A stretch of DNA of 64,000 nucleotides. Source: JBFWML01 sp050251635 (GTDB taxonomy: Bacteria > Campylobacterota > Campylobacteria > Campylobacterales > SZUA-545). Positions 43,414 through 51,324 of the stretch are shown piece after piece (the stretch's first letter is position 1; every line of letters starts with the position of its first letter). The position numbers and the translations under genes were made by a program. The stretch covers positions 1-64,000 of the forward strand of contig JBFWML010000007.1 in NCBI GenBank assembly GCA_050251635.1. The letters are read 5' to 3'. The notes under the pieces were generated by a model that saw only the letters and a list, made by a program, of their open reading frames with translations, was not told the DNA's origin and did not search any database.

Positions 43414-43658
43414 CCCTGATCGCCGCCGCGCTTTTGAGCGTCACGCTGCTGGCGGGATTGTGGCGGATGTTTAAAGGGCCCGGCAAGGCCGATCGCCTTC
43501 CGGCGCTGCAACTGCTCTCAACCGTGGGGGTGGCCCTGCTGATTTTGCTGGGCAGCGCCGAAGAAAACCCGTTTTATTACGATGTGGCGCTGATTTTCGC
43601 GCTGCTGGCGGCGGTGGGGGCCTTTGCCTTCACCAAGCGCGGCTGGAGCCGGTCGTGA
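43410..43658 (+). CDS. mnhF: Mrp/Mnh-type antiporter subunit F
   Basis: An 82-residue protein with three helices and the motif R-M-F-KGPGKADRLPALQLLSTVG characteristic of MrpF/MnhF (usually GPT-x-x-DR). Overlaps both neighbours by 4 nt. Confidence 0.88.
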   Translation: MTLIAAALLSVTLLAGLWRMFKGPGKADRLPALQLLSTVGVALLILLGSAEENPFYYDVALIFALLAAVGAFAFTKRGWSRS

Positions 43659-43969
43659 GCATCGCGGCTTCGGCGCTTTTGGGTCTGGGGCTCTTTTTTA
43701 TCCTCAGCGCGGCGATCGCCCTGCTGCGCTTTCCCGATCTCTACACCCGTTTGCACGCGGTGACCAAGGCCGACAATCTCGGTCTGGGGCTGATCATTCT
43801 GGCCGTTTCGATCGATTCGGGCTCGTGGCTCGTGGCGCTCAAGCTGTTGCTGGTGTGGTTTTTTCTGCTGCTTTCGAGCGCCGTTTCGGGCTACCTCATC
43901 GCCCAGGAGGGGCAAAAACAGGGGCTTAAACCCTGGCAAAGGGACGGCTGTGACGGCCACGCTCTTTGA
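43655..43969 (+). CDS. mnhG: Mrp/Mnh-type antiporter subunit G
   Basis: A 104-residue protein with three helices and the MnhG signature LRFPDLYTRLHAVTKADNLG. GTG start overlaps the mnhF stop. Its 3' end overlaps the next gene by 20 nt. Confidence 0.9.
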   Translation: MSIAASALLGLGLFFILSAAIALLRFPDLYTRLHAVTKADNLGLGLIILAVSIDSGSWLVALKLLLVWFFLLLSSAVSGYLIAQEGQKQGLKPWQRDGCDGHAL

Positions 43970-44840
43970 TTTTGTCCTCGCTTCGGCGCTTTTTTTAACC
44001 GCCCTGCGCGCGCTCTTTGCCTCCGACGCCCACGAAGCGGTCTTTGCCCTTTTGATGCTGGGCCTGCTAACGGCGATCGTCTGGATGCGCCTGAACGCCG
44101 CCGACATCGCGCTGGTGGAAGCGGCGGTGGGCGGCGGACTGAGCGCGGCGATCCTGATGGAGGTGGTTCAAACCCGCCAAAGCCTCGCGGTGCGCTTTGG
44201 CCGCCTCAAGGCGCTAAGCGTCCTGCTGCTCGGCGCGGCGGGGACGGTTTTTTTCCTCCAGCCGCTTGAAAGCCTGCACACCCCCGCCGCCTTCGGCGCG
44301 GCCCACTACGCCGCCTTGCAGCATCAAGCGGGGCAGATCGGCAATGCCGTCACCGCCGTGCTTTTAAACTACCGCGGTTACGACACGCTGCTGGAGGTGG
44401 CCGTTTTACTGCTTGCGGTTATGGGGGCGCGGGTTTTTGCTTCCGTTGCCGCCGCGCCCCCAACGCCCAGCGGCGCGCTTTTTACGCGCCTGCTCGCCGG
44501 GCCGGTCGTGCTTTTGGCCGCCTATCTGCTCTATCAAGGAAGCGACGGCCACGGCGGCGCGTTTCAGGCGGCGGCTCTGCTGGCGGCGGGCGCGCTGCTC
44601 GCGGCGCTGTCCGATCGGCCCGTGACGCTTAGCGGTCCCGTTAGCCGCGCTTTGGTCGTCGGCGGGTTTGCCGTGTTTGTGCTGGCCGGGGCGTTGATGC
44701 AATTAAATTCGGGCTACTTTCTGGCCTATCCGCAAGCCCATGAGGCCTCGGCGGTTTTTGCCATCGAGCTGGCGCTAAGCCTCTCGATCGGCTGGGGGCT
44801 TTACCGTCTTTACCGCCGCATCGCCGGAGAGTGGCGATGA
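43950..44840 (+). CDS. Fused DUF4040 (MbhD/MrpA C-terminal) and MnhB-type antiporter subunit
   Basis: A 296-residue membrane protein. The first 80 residues form a DUF4040/MbhD domain (ASDAHEAVFALLMLGLLTAIVWM and AADIALVEAAVGGGLS), the part that in classical systems is the end of MrpA. A linker region resembles MbhE, and the last 130 residues are an MnhB domain with L-L-YQGSDGHGGAFQAAALLAAG. The fusion explains the lack of a separate mrpA in the operon. Confidence 0.83.
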   Translation: MTATLFDFVLASALFLTALRALFASDAHEAVFALLMLGLLTAIVWMRLNAADIALVEAAVGGGLSAAILMEVVQTRQSLAVRFGRLKALSVLLLGAAGTVFFLQPLESLHTPAAFGAAHYAALQHQAGQIGNAVTAVLLNYRGYDTLLEVAVLLLAVMGARVFASVAAAPPTPSGALFTRLLAGPVVLLAAYLLYQGSDGHGGAFQAAALLAAGALLAALSDRPVTLSGPVSRALVVGGFAVFVLAGALMQLNSGYFLAYPQAHEASAVFAIELALSLSIGWGLYRLYRRIAGEWR

Positions 44841-45112
44841 GCCTCTTTGCCCTTTACGGCCTTTTGGGTTTGGGGCTTTTTGTCGCGGCGATCGCGGCCT
44901 TTGTTTCAAGGGGCGCGCCGCTGTTTCGGCTTTTGGCGCTTAACGTGGCCTCCGGGGGCGTCTTTTTGATCTACGTCGCCTTCTCCGCCCGCACCCAGCC
45001 GGCCGACCCGATCTTTCAGGCCATGGTGCTGACGGGCATCGTCGTCTCGGTCTGCTTTACGGCCATGGGCGCATTGCTAATCCGCGCGCTGTACAAAAGG
45101 ACGACGCTGTGA
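44837..45112 (+). CDS. mnhC: Mrp/Mnh-type antiporter subunit C
   Basis: The ATG at 44837 overlaps the previous stop as ATGA and gives 91 residues with three helices, homologous to MnhC/NuoK: NVASGGVFLIYVAFS and DPIFQAMVLTGIVVSVCFTA, the latter a strong MnhC signature. Overlaps mnhD as GTGA. Confidence 0.9.
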   Translation: MSLFALYGLLGLGLFVAAIAAFVSRGAPLFRLLALNVASGGVFLIYVAFSARTQPADPIFQAMVLTGIVVSVCFTAMGALLIRALYKRTTL

Positions 45113-46530
45113 GCCTGCTGCCCTGGCTTGCGCTCGGCCCGATGCTGCTGGGGGTGGGGGCCTTTGTTTTTCAAGGCTACGGCCGCCATTTCTACGCAGC
45201 GGCGATCGCGGCCGTTTCGGCCCTGACCGCCCTGACGCTGGGGGCGGCACAAACGGGCACGGTTCATGCGCTGGGCCATCTGGCCGCGCCGCTGGGCATC
45301 GCCTTGCGGCTGGATATGTTCGGCTGGTCGATGCTCACACTCAATCTGACGGTTTTTGCCCTGACCGGGCTTTATACCGCCTTTTGGAAACAGCAGGCCG
45401 ATCGCCGCCACTTCTGGCCGCTGGCGCTGTTTTTGTGGGGATCGCTGAACGCCCTGTATCTTTCGGGGGATCTGTTTAATCTTTACGTCACGCTGGAACT
45501 CATCACCCTCTCTTGCGTGGCGCTGATTGCCGTGGAGGGATCGCCTAGAGCGCTGGGGGCGGCGCTGGGCTATCTCTTTGCCGCCTGGGTTGCTTCGCTG
45601 TTTTACCTGCTGGGCGTGGGGCTGACCTTTGCCCACGGCGGCGTGCTCGATCTTACCCTGCTGCGCACCGCCTGGAGCGCCGATGCAATCGCCTATCTGG
45701 CATTGGCGCTGATGGCGGGGGCGCTGATGCTCAAATCCGCCCTGTTTCCGCTGCACTTTTGGCTGCCCTCCGCCCACGCGGCGGCGATGACGCCCGTAAG
45801 CGCCCTGCTCTCCGCTGCGGCGATTAAGGGGCCTTTTTATCTTTTTTTCCGGCTGCAGGAGAGCCTTGAGCCCCACGCGCTCTTTGGCGCGATCGCCGGA
45901 ATTTTGGGGGCGGCGGCGATTGTTTTCGGCGGGATTTTGGCGTGGCGATCGACGCGCATCAAAACGCTGATCGCCTACTCCACCGTCAGTCAGGCCGGTT
46001 ATTTTTTTCTTATCTTTCCCCTCTGGAGCGTTGGCGCGCTGCAGGGCGGTTTGATGCTGATCTTCTCCCACGCGCTGGCCAAGGCCACGCTGTTTCTGGC
46101 GGCGGGCAATCTGATTTTGGTCAGCCAAAGCCACCGGCTGGGCAACCTTCACGGCACCGCCCGCGCGGCCCCCAAGACGGTTTTTGGCGCCGCGCTGGCT
46201 GCCGTTTCGCTCGCGGGCCTGCCCCCGGCGGCGGGCTTTGCGGGCAAATGGCTGATGCTCCAAAGCGCGCTGGAGGCCGGAGCGTGGCACTACGCCGCCG
46301 TTTTGATCGCAGGCGGCCTGCTGGCGATGGGCTATCTTTTTAAGCTGCTCAGCCACACGCTGGGACAAAGCGCGGCAACCGCGCAAAACCTGCCGCCCGT
46401 ACTGGAGTGGACGGTGCTAAGCGGCGGTCTGCTGTGCCTGCTGGGCGGTTTTTTCGCCCCGGAACTGACCGGATGGGTGCGGCTGGGTTTTGAGGCCGCC
46501 GGCGTGCATCTGGCCGGGTGGTCGCCATGA
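45109..46530 (+). CDS. mnhD: Mrp/Mnh-type antiporter subunit D (first NuoM/L-like)
   Basis: A 473-residue, ~14-helix protein of the NuoL/M/N family. Key channel residues are visible: the glutamate in LYVTLELITLS, a lysine in LMLKSALFPLHFWLPSAH, a lysine in AAAIKGPFYLFF and a lysine in SHALAKATLFLAAG. All elements for proton transfer are present. First of three related subunits in tandem. Confidence 0.9.
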   Translation: MSLLPWLALGPMLLGVGAFVFQGYGRHFYAAAIAAVSALTALTLGAAQTGTVHALGHLAAPLGIALRLDMFGWSMLTLNLTVFALTGLYTAFWKQQADRRHFWPLALFLWGSLNALYLSGDLFNLYVTLELITLSCVALIAVEGSPRALGAALGYLFAAWVASLFYLLGVGLTFAHGGVLDLTLLRTAWSADAIAYLALALMAGALMLKSALFPLHFWLPSAHAAAMTPVSALLSAAAIKGPFYLFFRLQESLEPHALFGAIAGILGAAAIVFGGILAWRSTRIKTLIAYSTVSQAGYFFLIFPLWSVGALQGGLMLIFSHALAKATLFLAAGNLILVSQSHRLGNLHGTARAAPKTVFGAALAAVSLAGLPPAAGFAGKWLMLQSALEAGAWHYAAVLIAGGLLAMGYLFKLLSHTLGQSAATAQNLPPVLEWTVLSGGLLCLLGGFFAPELTGWVRLGFEAAGVHLAGWSP

Positions 46531-48020
46531 GCCATCTGCCGCTGTGGATTTTGCTCACCTCGCTGGCGGCGGGGATTGTCATCTTTTTTCTGCCTGAGGA
46601 TAAAAGCCGCGCGCGCACCTTTTTAAACCTTTTTGCCGCCGGGGTCAAACTGGTTTTCGTGGGGCTTTTGATTGCGCAGGTGGCGCAAGGAATCGGGCAC
46701 GAAACCCGTTTTGAGCTGCTGCCCGGCATCGATCTGCTGCTTCGGGCCGACGCCTTTTCGGTGCTTTTTGTCACCCTTTCGGCGGCGCTGTGGCTGGCGA
46801 CGACCGTCTATGCGGTGGGGTATCTGGAGCACTCCCCCGACCGCAGCCGCTTTTTCGGATTTTTTAGCCTGTGCGTCACCGCCACGATGGGCATTGCGCT
46901 CTCGGGCAACCTGCTGAGCTTTCTTTTCTTTTACGAACTGCTCACGCTGGCCACCTACCCGCTGATTGTCCACCGCGAAACGCCGGGCAGTCTCGCCGCC
47001 GGACGGGTCTATCTGCTCTACACCCTAGGCGGCGGAGCGCTGGCGCTTTTGGGCACGGCGTGGCTTTACGCCCTCGCGGGCAATGTGGAGTTTGCCGCAG
47101 GCGGGGCGCTGGCCCCTTCGCTAATCCAAGAGCACGGGGCGAGTTTGTGGGCTATTTTTCTGCTGCTCTTTTTCGGCTTCGGGGTCAAGGCGGCGCTCTT
47201 TCCCCTGCACGGCTGGCTGCCCAAGGCGATGATCGCCCCCGCGCCGGTGAGCGCGCTGCTGCACGCGGTGGCGGTGGTCAAGGCCGGGGCCTTCGGCATC
47301 GTGCGGCTGATCTACGACATCTTTGGCGTCACGCAGGCGCAGGCGATGGGGCTTTTGAGCCTTGTGGCCGTTTTGGCCTCGATTACCATTTTATACGCCT
47401 CCTTCCGCGCCCTGTTTCAAGACGAGCTCAAAAAACGTCTCGCCTACTCCACCATCAGTCAGGTCTCCTATATCGTGCTGGGCACGGCGCTGTTCGGCCC
47501 GGCGGGCACGGTGGGGGGCATTGTGCATCTGGTGCATCAGGGTTTGCTAAAAATCACCCTCTTTTTCTGCGCGGGCAATCTGGCCGAAACGCTGGGCATC
47601 CACCGCGTCAGCCAGATGCAGGGCGTCGCGCGGCGGATGCCGCTGACGATGGCCGCCTTTGCCTTTGCCGCGGCGGGCATGATCGGCCTGCCCCTGACGG
47701 CGGGGTTTGTCACCAAATGGTACTTAGGACTGGGCGCGATCGAAAGCGGAGCGTGGTGGGCGCTGTTTGTGCTGGGAATCAGCACGCTTTTAAACGCCGC
47801 CTATTTTCTGCCCATTTTGTTTACGGCGTGGTTTAAAAAGCCGCCCCATCCCCACGGCGCGATCGGCGCATTTAAGGAAAGCAGCGGCTGGCTGCTGTGG
47901 CCCACGCTGGCCACCGCCCTGCTGGCGCTGCTTTCGGGCCTTTTTGCGGGGGCGGATTACGGCACGCTCTACTGGGCTTCGGTGCTGACCGATCTCGAAT
48001 ACGCCGGAGTGCTGCCGTGA
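46527..48020 (+). CDS. Second NuoM/MnhD-like antiporter subunit
   Basis: The ATG at 46527 overlaps the upstream stop as ATGA; 497 residues. It retains the glutamate in FFYELLTLATYPL, lysines in FGVKAALFPLHGWLPKAM, HAVAVVKAGAFGI and HQGLLKITLFF. So it also looks proton-competent. GTGA overlap with the third copy. Confidence 0.9.
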   Translation: MSHLPLWILLTSLAAGIVIFFLPEDKSRARTFLNLFAAGVKLVFVGLLIAQVAQGIGHETRFELLPGIDLLLRADAFSVLFVTLSAALWLATTVYAVGYLEHSPDRSRFFGFFSLCVTATMGIALSGNLLSFLFFYELLTLATYPLIVHRETPGSLAAGRVYLLYTLGGGALALLGTAWLYALAGNVEFAAGGALAPSLIQEHGASLWAIFLLLFFGFGVKAALFPLHGWLPKAMIAPAPVSALLHAVAVVKAGAFGIVRLIYDIFGVTQAQAMGLLSLVAVLASITILYASFRALFQDELKKRLAYSTISQVSYIVLGTALFGPAGTVGGIVHLVHQGLLKITLFFCAGNLAETLGIHRVSQMQGVARRMPLTMAAFAFAAAGMIGLPLTAGFVTKWYLGLGAIESGAWWALFVLGISTLLNAAYFLPILFTAWFKKPPHPHGAIGAFKESSGWLLWPTLATALLALLSGLFAGADYGTLYWASVLTDLEYAGVLP

Positions 48021-49438
48021 GCGCGCTGCTGGCGGCCGTCTGGGCCGCGCCTTTGGCGGCGCTGCTGTGCGGACTGTTTTCTTCGAGATGGATGATCCGC
48101 CTTGCGCCGCCTGCGGCGCTGGTTTCGGCGGCGGTGGCGATCGTCTGGCTGCAAACGGGCTTTGGGCCGCTGGATTTGCCGTGGCTCTTTGCGGGCGTCC
48201 GGCTGGGGCTGGATGAGGGCGGCGCGGCCTTTTTGTTCGGCGGTTCGCTCGCGTGGCTGATGGCGGCGCTGCTGGCCCAAAGAAGCCTCAAGGCCAAAGA
48301 GCTTTCGCCCCGTTTTTTTGCCTTTTTTCTCGCGGCCATGGCCGGAGCGCAGGGGGCTTGCGTCGCGCCGGAGGCGGGGTCGTTTTATACCTTCTACGCC
48401 GTGATGGGACTGGCCGCGTGGGGGTTGATCGACTATCACCGCGATCCCAAGGCCCGCCGCGTCGCCACGCTCTATCTGGCCTTTGCCCTGCTGGGCGAAG
48501 CGCTGATTTTGATCGGGCTGCTCTTTGTGGCCACGGGAATCAGCCCCCTGCCCGCCGTCGCCTGGGTCTGTCTGATTGCCGGTTTTGGCATCAAAACGGG
48601 GCTGATCGGGTTTGGCGGACTGCTGCCGCTGATCTACCATGCCGCCCCCGTCAGCGGCGCGATGGCCCTTTCGGGGGCGATGGCCGCGGTGGGCTTTTTG
48701 GGGTGGCTGCGGTTTTTGCCGCTGGGGCAGACGGAGCCTTTCTGGGGAACGGTTTTAATGGCGCTGGGCGGCGCGGGCATGGTTTTTGGCCTGCTGATGG
48801 GGCTGACGCAAAACCTCTGCAAGGCGGTGCTGGGCTACGCCTCGGTTTTCCAAACGGGCCTGCTGCTAGCGGTCTTGGGCGCGGTGCTCAAAAACCCCGC
48901 GCCCTGGGTTTATCTGGCGGGCATTATCCCGCTTTATGCCGTTGCCCACGCGCTTATCAAGGCGCTGCTGTTTGCCGCCTCGGAGTATCTGCAACAGCCG
49001 GGGGTTTTGAAAATCTGGCGCATTTTTGCCTGGCTGCTGGCCGCTTTGATCGTGGCTGCGCCGCTAACGGGCATGGGGGTTTTGAAAACCGCGCTAAAGC
49101 TGCCCCTGGCCGCCGAAGCGGGAATGGGCGCGTTTTTCGCGGCGGGAAGCTTTGGCGCGACGCTTTTGATGCTGCGGTTTTTCGCCACCCTCAAACCCAC
49201 CCACCGGGTGCGCGCGATCCATCGGGAGCGGGGCGTTTTTGACGGGATGTGGCTGGGGCTGACGGCGGTTTTCGTTGCCGCCGGTTTGGCTGCGCCCGCG
49301 CTCGCCTGGGACGGGGCCGGTTTCGCGGCGATTGCGGCGGCGCTTTTGCTTGCCGGGCTTTGGCGGCTCAGCCCGCTGGGCAAAAGGGGTTTTCAACTGC
49401 CGCCGGGCGACTGGCTGCACCCCTTTACGCGTCTGTAA
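48017..49438 (+). CDS. Third NuoM/MnhD-like antiporter subunit, degenerate channel
   Basis: The GTG at 48017 overlaps the preceding stop as GTGA; 473 residues. It keeps the lysine in GFGIKTGLIGFGGLLP and in AHALIKALLFAAS, but the HAVAVVKAGAF segment of the second copy is ALSGAMAAVGFLGW here: the lysine and histidine are gone, and the LPLHGWLP motif is reduced to GFGGLLP. It is probably a structural or cation-coupling subunit rather than a proton pump. Last gene of the operon; its 3' end overlaps the Fnr-family gene tail to tail. Confidence 0.85.
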   Translation: MSALLAAVWAAPLAALLCGLFSSRWMIRLAPPAALVSAAVAIVWLQTGFGPLDLPWLFAGVRLGLDEGGAAFLFGGSLAWLMAALLAQRSLKAKELSPRFFAFFLAAMAGAQGACVAPEAGSFYTFYAVMGLAAWGLIDYHRDPKARRVATLYLAFALLGEALILIGLLFVATGISPLPAVAWVCLIAGFGIKTGLIGFGGLLPLIYHAAPVSGAMALSGAMAAVGFLGWLRFLPLGQTEPFWGTVLMALGGAGMVFGLLMGLTQNLCKAVLGYASVFQTGLLLAVLGAVLKNPAPWVYLAGIIPLYAVAHALIKALLFAASEYLQQPGVLKIWRIFAWLLAALIVAAPLTGMGVLKTALKLPLAAEAGMGAFFAAGSFGATLLMLRFFATLKPTHRVRAIHRERGVFDGMWLGLTAVFVAAGLAAPALAWDGAGFAAIAAALLLAGLWRLSPLGKRGFQLPPGDWLHPFTRL

Positions 49439-50063
49439 ACAAAGCCAGCTTGGCGGGGTCAAGCAGCACAAACTCCGACCCGTTGCGGCCTACGACGCCC
49501 TGGTCTTTGAGTTTGCGCAGCACCCTCGAAAGCGTCTCCGGCGCAAGGCCGAGCAAAGAGGCGATCTCGCGCTGCTTGAGCGTGGTAAACAGCTCCGGAT
49601 TCTCCCGGATAAAGCGCACCGTGCGCTGCAGCGCGCTGGGGGTAATGGCCCGCGAAAGGGCGCGTTCAAGCCCCTTGACCTTAAAACAGAGCGAACGGAT
49701 AATCGATCGCGCCACCGCCGGATCGTTTAAAAACTCCTGCTCAAAGGGCTCAAGCGCCACGCCGATGAGCTCCACATCGGTTTCCGCCGCCGCGCTGGCG
49801 GGGAAGGGAATCTTCTCCAACGCCGCCATCTCGGCCACCAGGCTGCCCGGACCGAAGTGGTGCAGCGTAATCTCCGTGCCCTTTTCGTCCACCTTATAGA
49901 CCCGCACGACGCCCGCCGTGACCAAAAGCAGCTCTTTTGGGGTCTCCCCCTCCATAAAAAGCAGCGTCCCTTTGGGGTGCTTGCGCCGGTGGCTGATCGC
50001 ATCCAGCCGCGCGGCCTTTGTTTCGTCCAGTCTGCCGAAGAGATAAACCGATTGCCATTTCAT
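49425..50063 (-). CDS. Crp/Fnr-family regulator, DNR/NnrR-like
   Basis: The start at 50063 (MKWQSVYLFGRLDE) gives 212 residues; a start at 50072 adds three. An N-terminal cyclic-nucleotide-type beta-roll (about 18-120), dimer helix, and a C-terminal HTH follow. The recognition helix APETLSRVLRKLK keeps the E-x2-SR of E. coli FNR that reads TTGAT. There are no N-terminal cysteines, so it is not an FNR-type [4Fe-4S] oxygen sensor; DNR/NnrR-type NO sensing through haem is the best analogy. A perfect TTGAT-ATGG-ATCAA box lies in its promoter, predicting autoregulation. Confidence 0.85.
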   Translation of the reverse strand: MKWQSVYLFGRLDETKAARLDAISHRRKHPKGTLLFMEGETPKELLLVTAGVVRVYKVDEKGTEITLHHFGPGSLVAEMAALEKIPFPASAAAETDVELIGVALEPFEQEFLNDPAVARSIIRSLCFKVKGLERALSRAITPSALQRTVRFIRENPELFTTLKQREIASLLGLAPETLSRVLRKLKDQGVVGRNGSEFVLLDPAKLALFTDA

Positions 50064-50070
50064 TCGGGGC

Positions 50071-50076
50071 ATCCTA
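50071..50076 (-). promoter_or_regulatory. -10 element of the Fnr-family gene promoter
   Basis: TAGGAT on the minus strand. Its first base is 28.5 bp from the centre of the FNR box at 50098-50111, the same geometry (29.5 bp) as at hcp and hemerythrin. The predicted start of transcription falls at the ATG itself, so the mRNA may be leaderless. Confidence 0.5.
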
Positions 50077-50097
50077 GCAGGGTTTGGTTGTTTTTCC

Positions 50098-50111
50098 TTG
50101 ATATGGATCAA
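50098..50111. promoter_or_regulatory. Perfect FNR-type box TTGAT-N4-ATCAA (regulator/117-aa gene)
   Basis: TTGATATGGATCAA, 10 of 10 consensus positions, between the divergent Fnr-family gene and the 117-aa gene. Spacing suits class II activation of the regulator; relative to the plus-strand -10 candidate CATAAT (50118-50123) it would sit under RNA polymerase and repress. Confidence 0.8.
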
Positions 50112-50129
50112 AAGTGGCATAATTTCCCC

Positions 50130-50483
50130 ATGACAAACGAATGCACAGGCGAGACGATCTATCTGGAAGGCTCCCCCCTTGCCTATTGCCGCTACGAAGC
50201 GGGCGGTTTTTTGTGTTGGCGCTTTGACAGCAGCCAAAGCGAATGTCCGGTGCCGATGACCGCCGCGCTGGTGGGGCTTAGACAGATCGACGCGCCGGGT
50301 AAAAGACTGATTATGATCAACCACTCCGAGCCGATGGGACTCTTCGGGCGTATCAAAAACAGCTACAAAATCCGGGTTTTTGAACGCAAGGACGGTTTGT
50401 ATGAGATTGTTTTTGACTACAAGCCAAAGGCCGCGAAGCCCGATCTTTACAGCGATCTTTCCTGTGCGGGCAAGGGCGAATGA
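50130..50483 (+). CDS. 117-aa protein of unknown function, divergent from the Fnr-family gene
   Basis: Starts at ATG 50130 (MTNECTGETIYLEG) with no visible ribosome site; a CATAAT -10 six bases upstream suggests a leaderless transcript. The product is soluble, has five cysteines and ends with DLSCAGKGE. No signal peptide or known domain is visible. Its sharing of the FNR box with the regulator suggests a role in the same stress response, as a target or modulator, but this is inference. Confidence 0.65.
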   Translation: MTNECTGETIYLEGSPLAYCRYEAGGFLCWRFDSSQSECPVPMTAALVGLRQIDAPGKRLIMINHSEPMGLFGRIKNSYKIRVFERKDGLYEIVFDYKPKAAKPDLYSDLSCAGKGE

Positions 50484-50503
50484 GAAAAAATCCGGTTTGT
50501 GAC

Positions 50504-50530
50504 TTGAATGTGACACCGACCCACTACAAT
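50504..50530 (+). promoter_or_regulatory. Promoter of the candidate C-rich sRNA or leader
   Basis: TTGAAT (50504-50509) and TACAAT (50525-50530) with a 15-bp spacer; predicted start at about 50537, exactly where a 5' hairpin begins. Confidence 0.5.
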
Positions 50531-50536
50531 TCTATT

Positions 50537-50598
50537 GGGCTTACGCCCACTCCCTGCCTCCCGCCGCTTCGATCCCCCCTTCGAGCGGCGGGTTTTTT
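50537..50598 (+). ncRNA. Candidate ~62-nt C-rich small RNA (RepG-like design) or transcription attenuator
   Basis: Predicted transcript: a 5' hairpin GGGC-TTAC-GCCC, a C-rich linker (ACTCCCTGCCTC), and a terminator hairpin (stem CCCGCCGCT/AGCGGCGGG with one bulge) whose loop contains six consecutive C, followed by six T. C-rich terminator loops that pair with G-rich ribosome sites are the design of Helicobacter pylori RepG, which controls a chemoreceptor. Here the RNA lies upstream of a response regulator gene, so it could also be an attenuator for that gene. Confidence 0.5.
50560..50598 (+). terminator. Rho-independent terminator with C6 loop
   Basis: A stem of about 12 bp with one bulged base, then six T. 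It lies 40 nt before the response regulator start, so it ends transcripts arriving from upstream. Confidence 0.75.
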
Positions 50599-50637
50599 AA
50601 AATCCGCACCCCGCCTTAAAAAATCAAAAAGTAGTCT

Positions 50638-51324
50638 ATGAAACGTCTCTTTATCGTCGAGGATGATGTCATTATCGCCCGCCAGCTTGAACGGATGCTC
50701 ATCAAGATGGGTCTTGAGGTGCTCGGCATTGCCGCCGGGGCCAAGGAGGCGATCGAAAAGATCCGGCAGCTTCGGCCCGATCTGGTGCTGATGGATATCC
50801 GGCTGGGCAAGGACGACGGCACGCAGATCGCCCGCACGCTGCAAAGCGAACGCGATCAGCCCATTGTTTACATCACCGCCCACTCCGATCCCAAAACCCT
50901 GCAGGATGCGCTCAAGGCCAAACCCTACGGTTACATTATTAAGCCCTTCGGCGAAGACGAGGTGCGCGTAGCGGTACTGACGGCGCTGGAGCGCATCGGA
51001 GCCGGAGAAGACGAAGGCGATTGCGAAGTGATCGATCTGGGCGAAGGGGTCTTTTATGAGCGCACCAACCGGCAGCTCAGACGGGGCGATCAGATTTTGC
51101 GCCTGACCAAAAAGGAGGCCAAACTCCTTAGCCTGCTTTCTGAGAACCTCGACAAAATCGTCCCCTACGAAAAGGTGGAAGATTTTATCTGGTCGCAGGA
51201 CGCCGTGGCCGATATGACCCGGCGCACCCTGCTTTGGCGGCTAAAAAAGAAGCTGCCCGCCGGATCGCTTGAAACCCTTTCGGGGGTGGGCTACCGGCTG
51301 GTTAGTCGAGGGGCGGGAAAATAA
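50638..51324 (+). CDS. OmpR-like response regulator
   Basis: A 228-residue two-domain regulator. Receiver domain (about 1-118) with acidic pocket EDD (8-10), phosphorylation site D in LVLMDIRLG (about D54), T in VYITAHS and K in IIKPFGE. The C-terminal domain (about 130-225) is an OmpR/PhoB winged helix (RLTKKEAKLLSLLSEN and SGVGYRLV). The gene has no strong ribosome site of its own and follows the C-rich terminator. It converges with a HisKA_2 kinase, overlapping tails by 23 nt, which is the probable partner. Confidence 0.9.
   Translation: MKRLFIVEDDVIIARQLERMLIKMGLEVLGIAAGAKEAIEKIRQLRPDLVLMDIRLGKDDGTQIARTLQSERDQPIVYITAHSDPKTLQDALKAKPYGYIIKPFGEDEVRVAVLTALERIGAGEDEGDCEVIDLGEGVFYERTNRQLRRGDQILRLTKKEAKLLSLLSENLDKIVPYEKVEDFIWSQDAVADMTRRTLLWRLKKKLPAGSLETLSGVGYRLVSRGAGK

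Noticed and set aside
45016..46386. 456-codon open frame on the minus strand opposite mnhD
   Set aside because: Composition is dominated by Q, R, G and K, typical of the antisense of hydrophobic membrane genes, and mnhD is certain.
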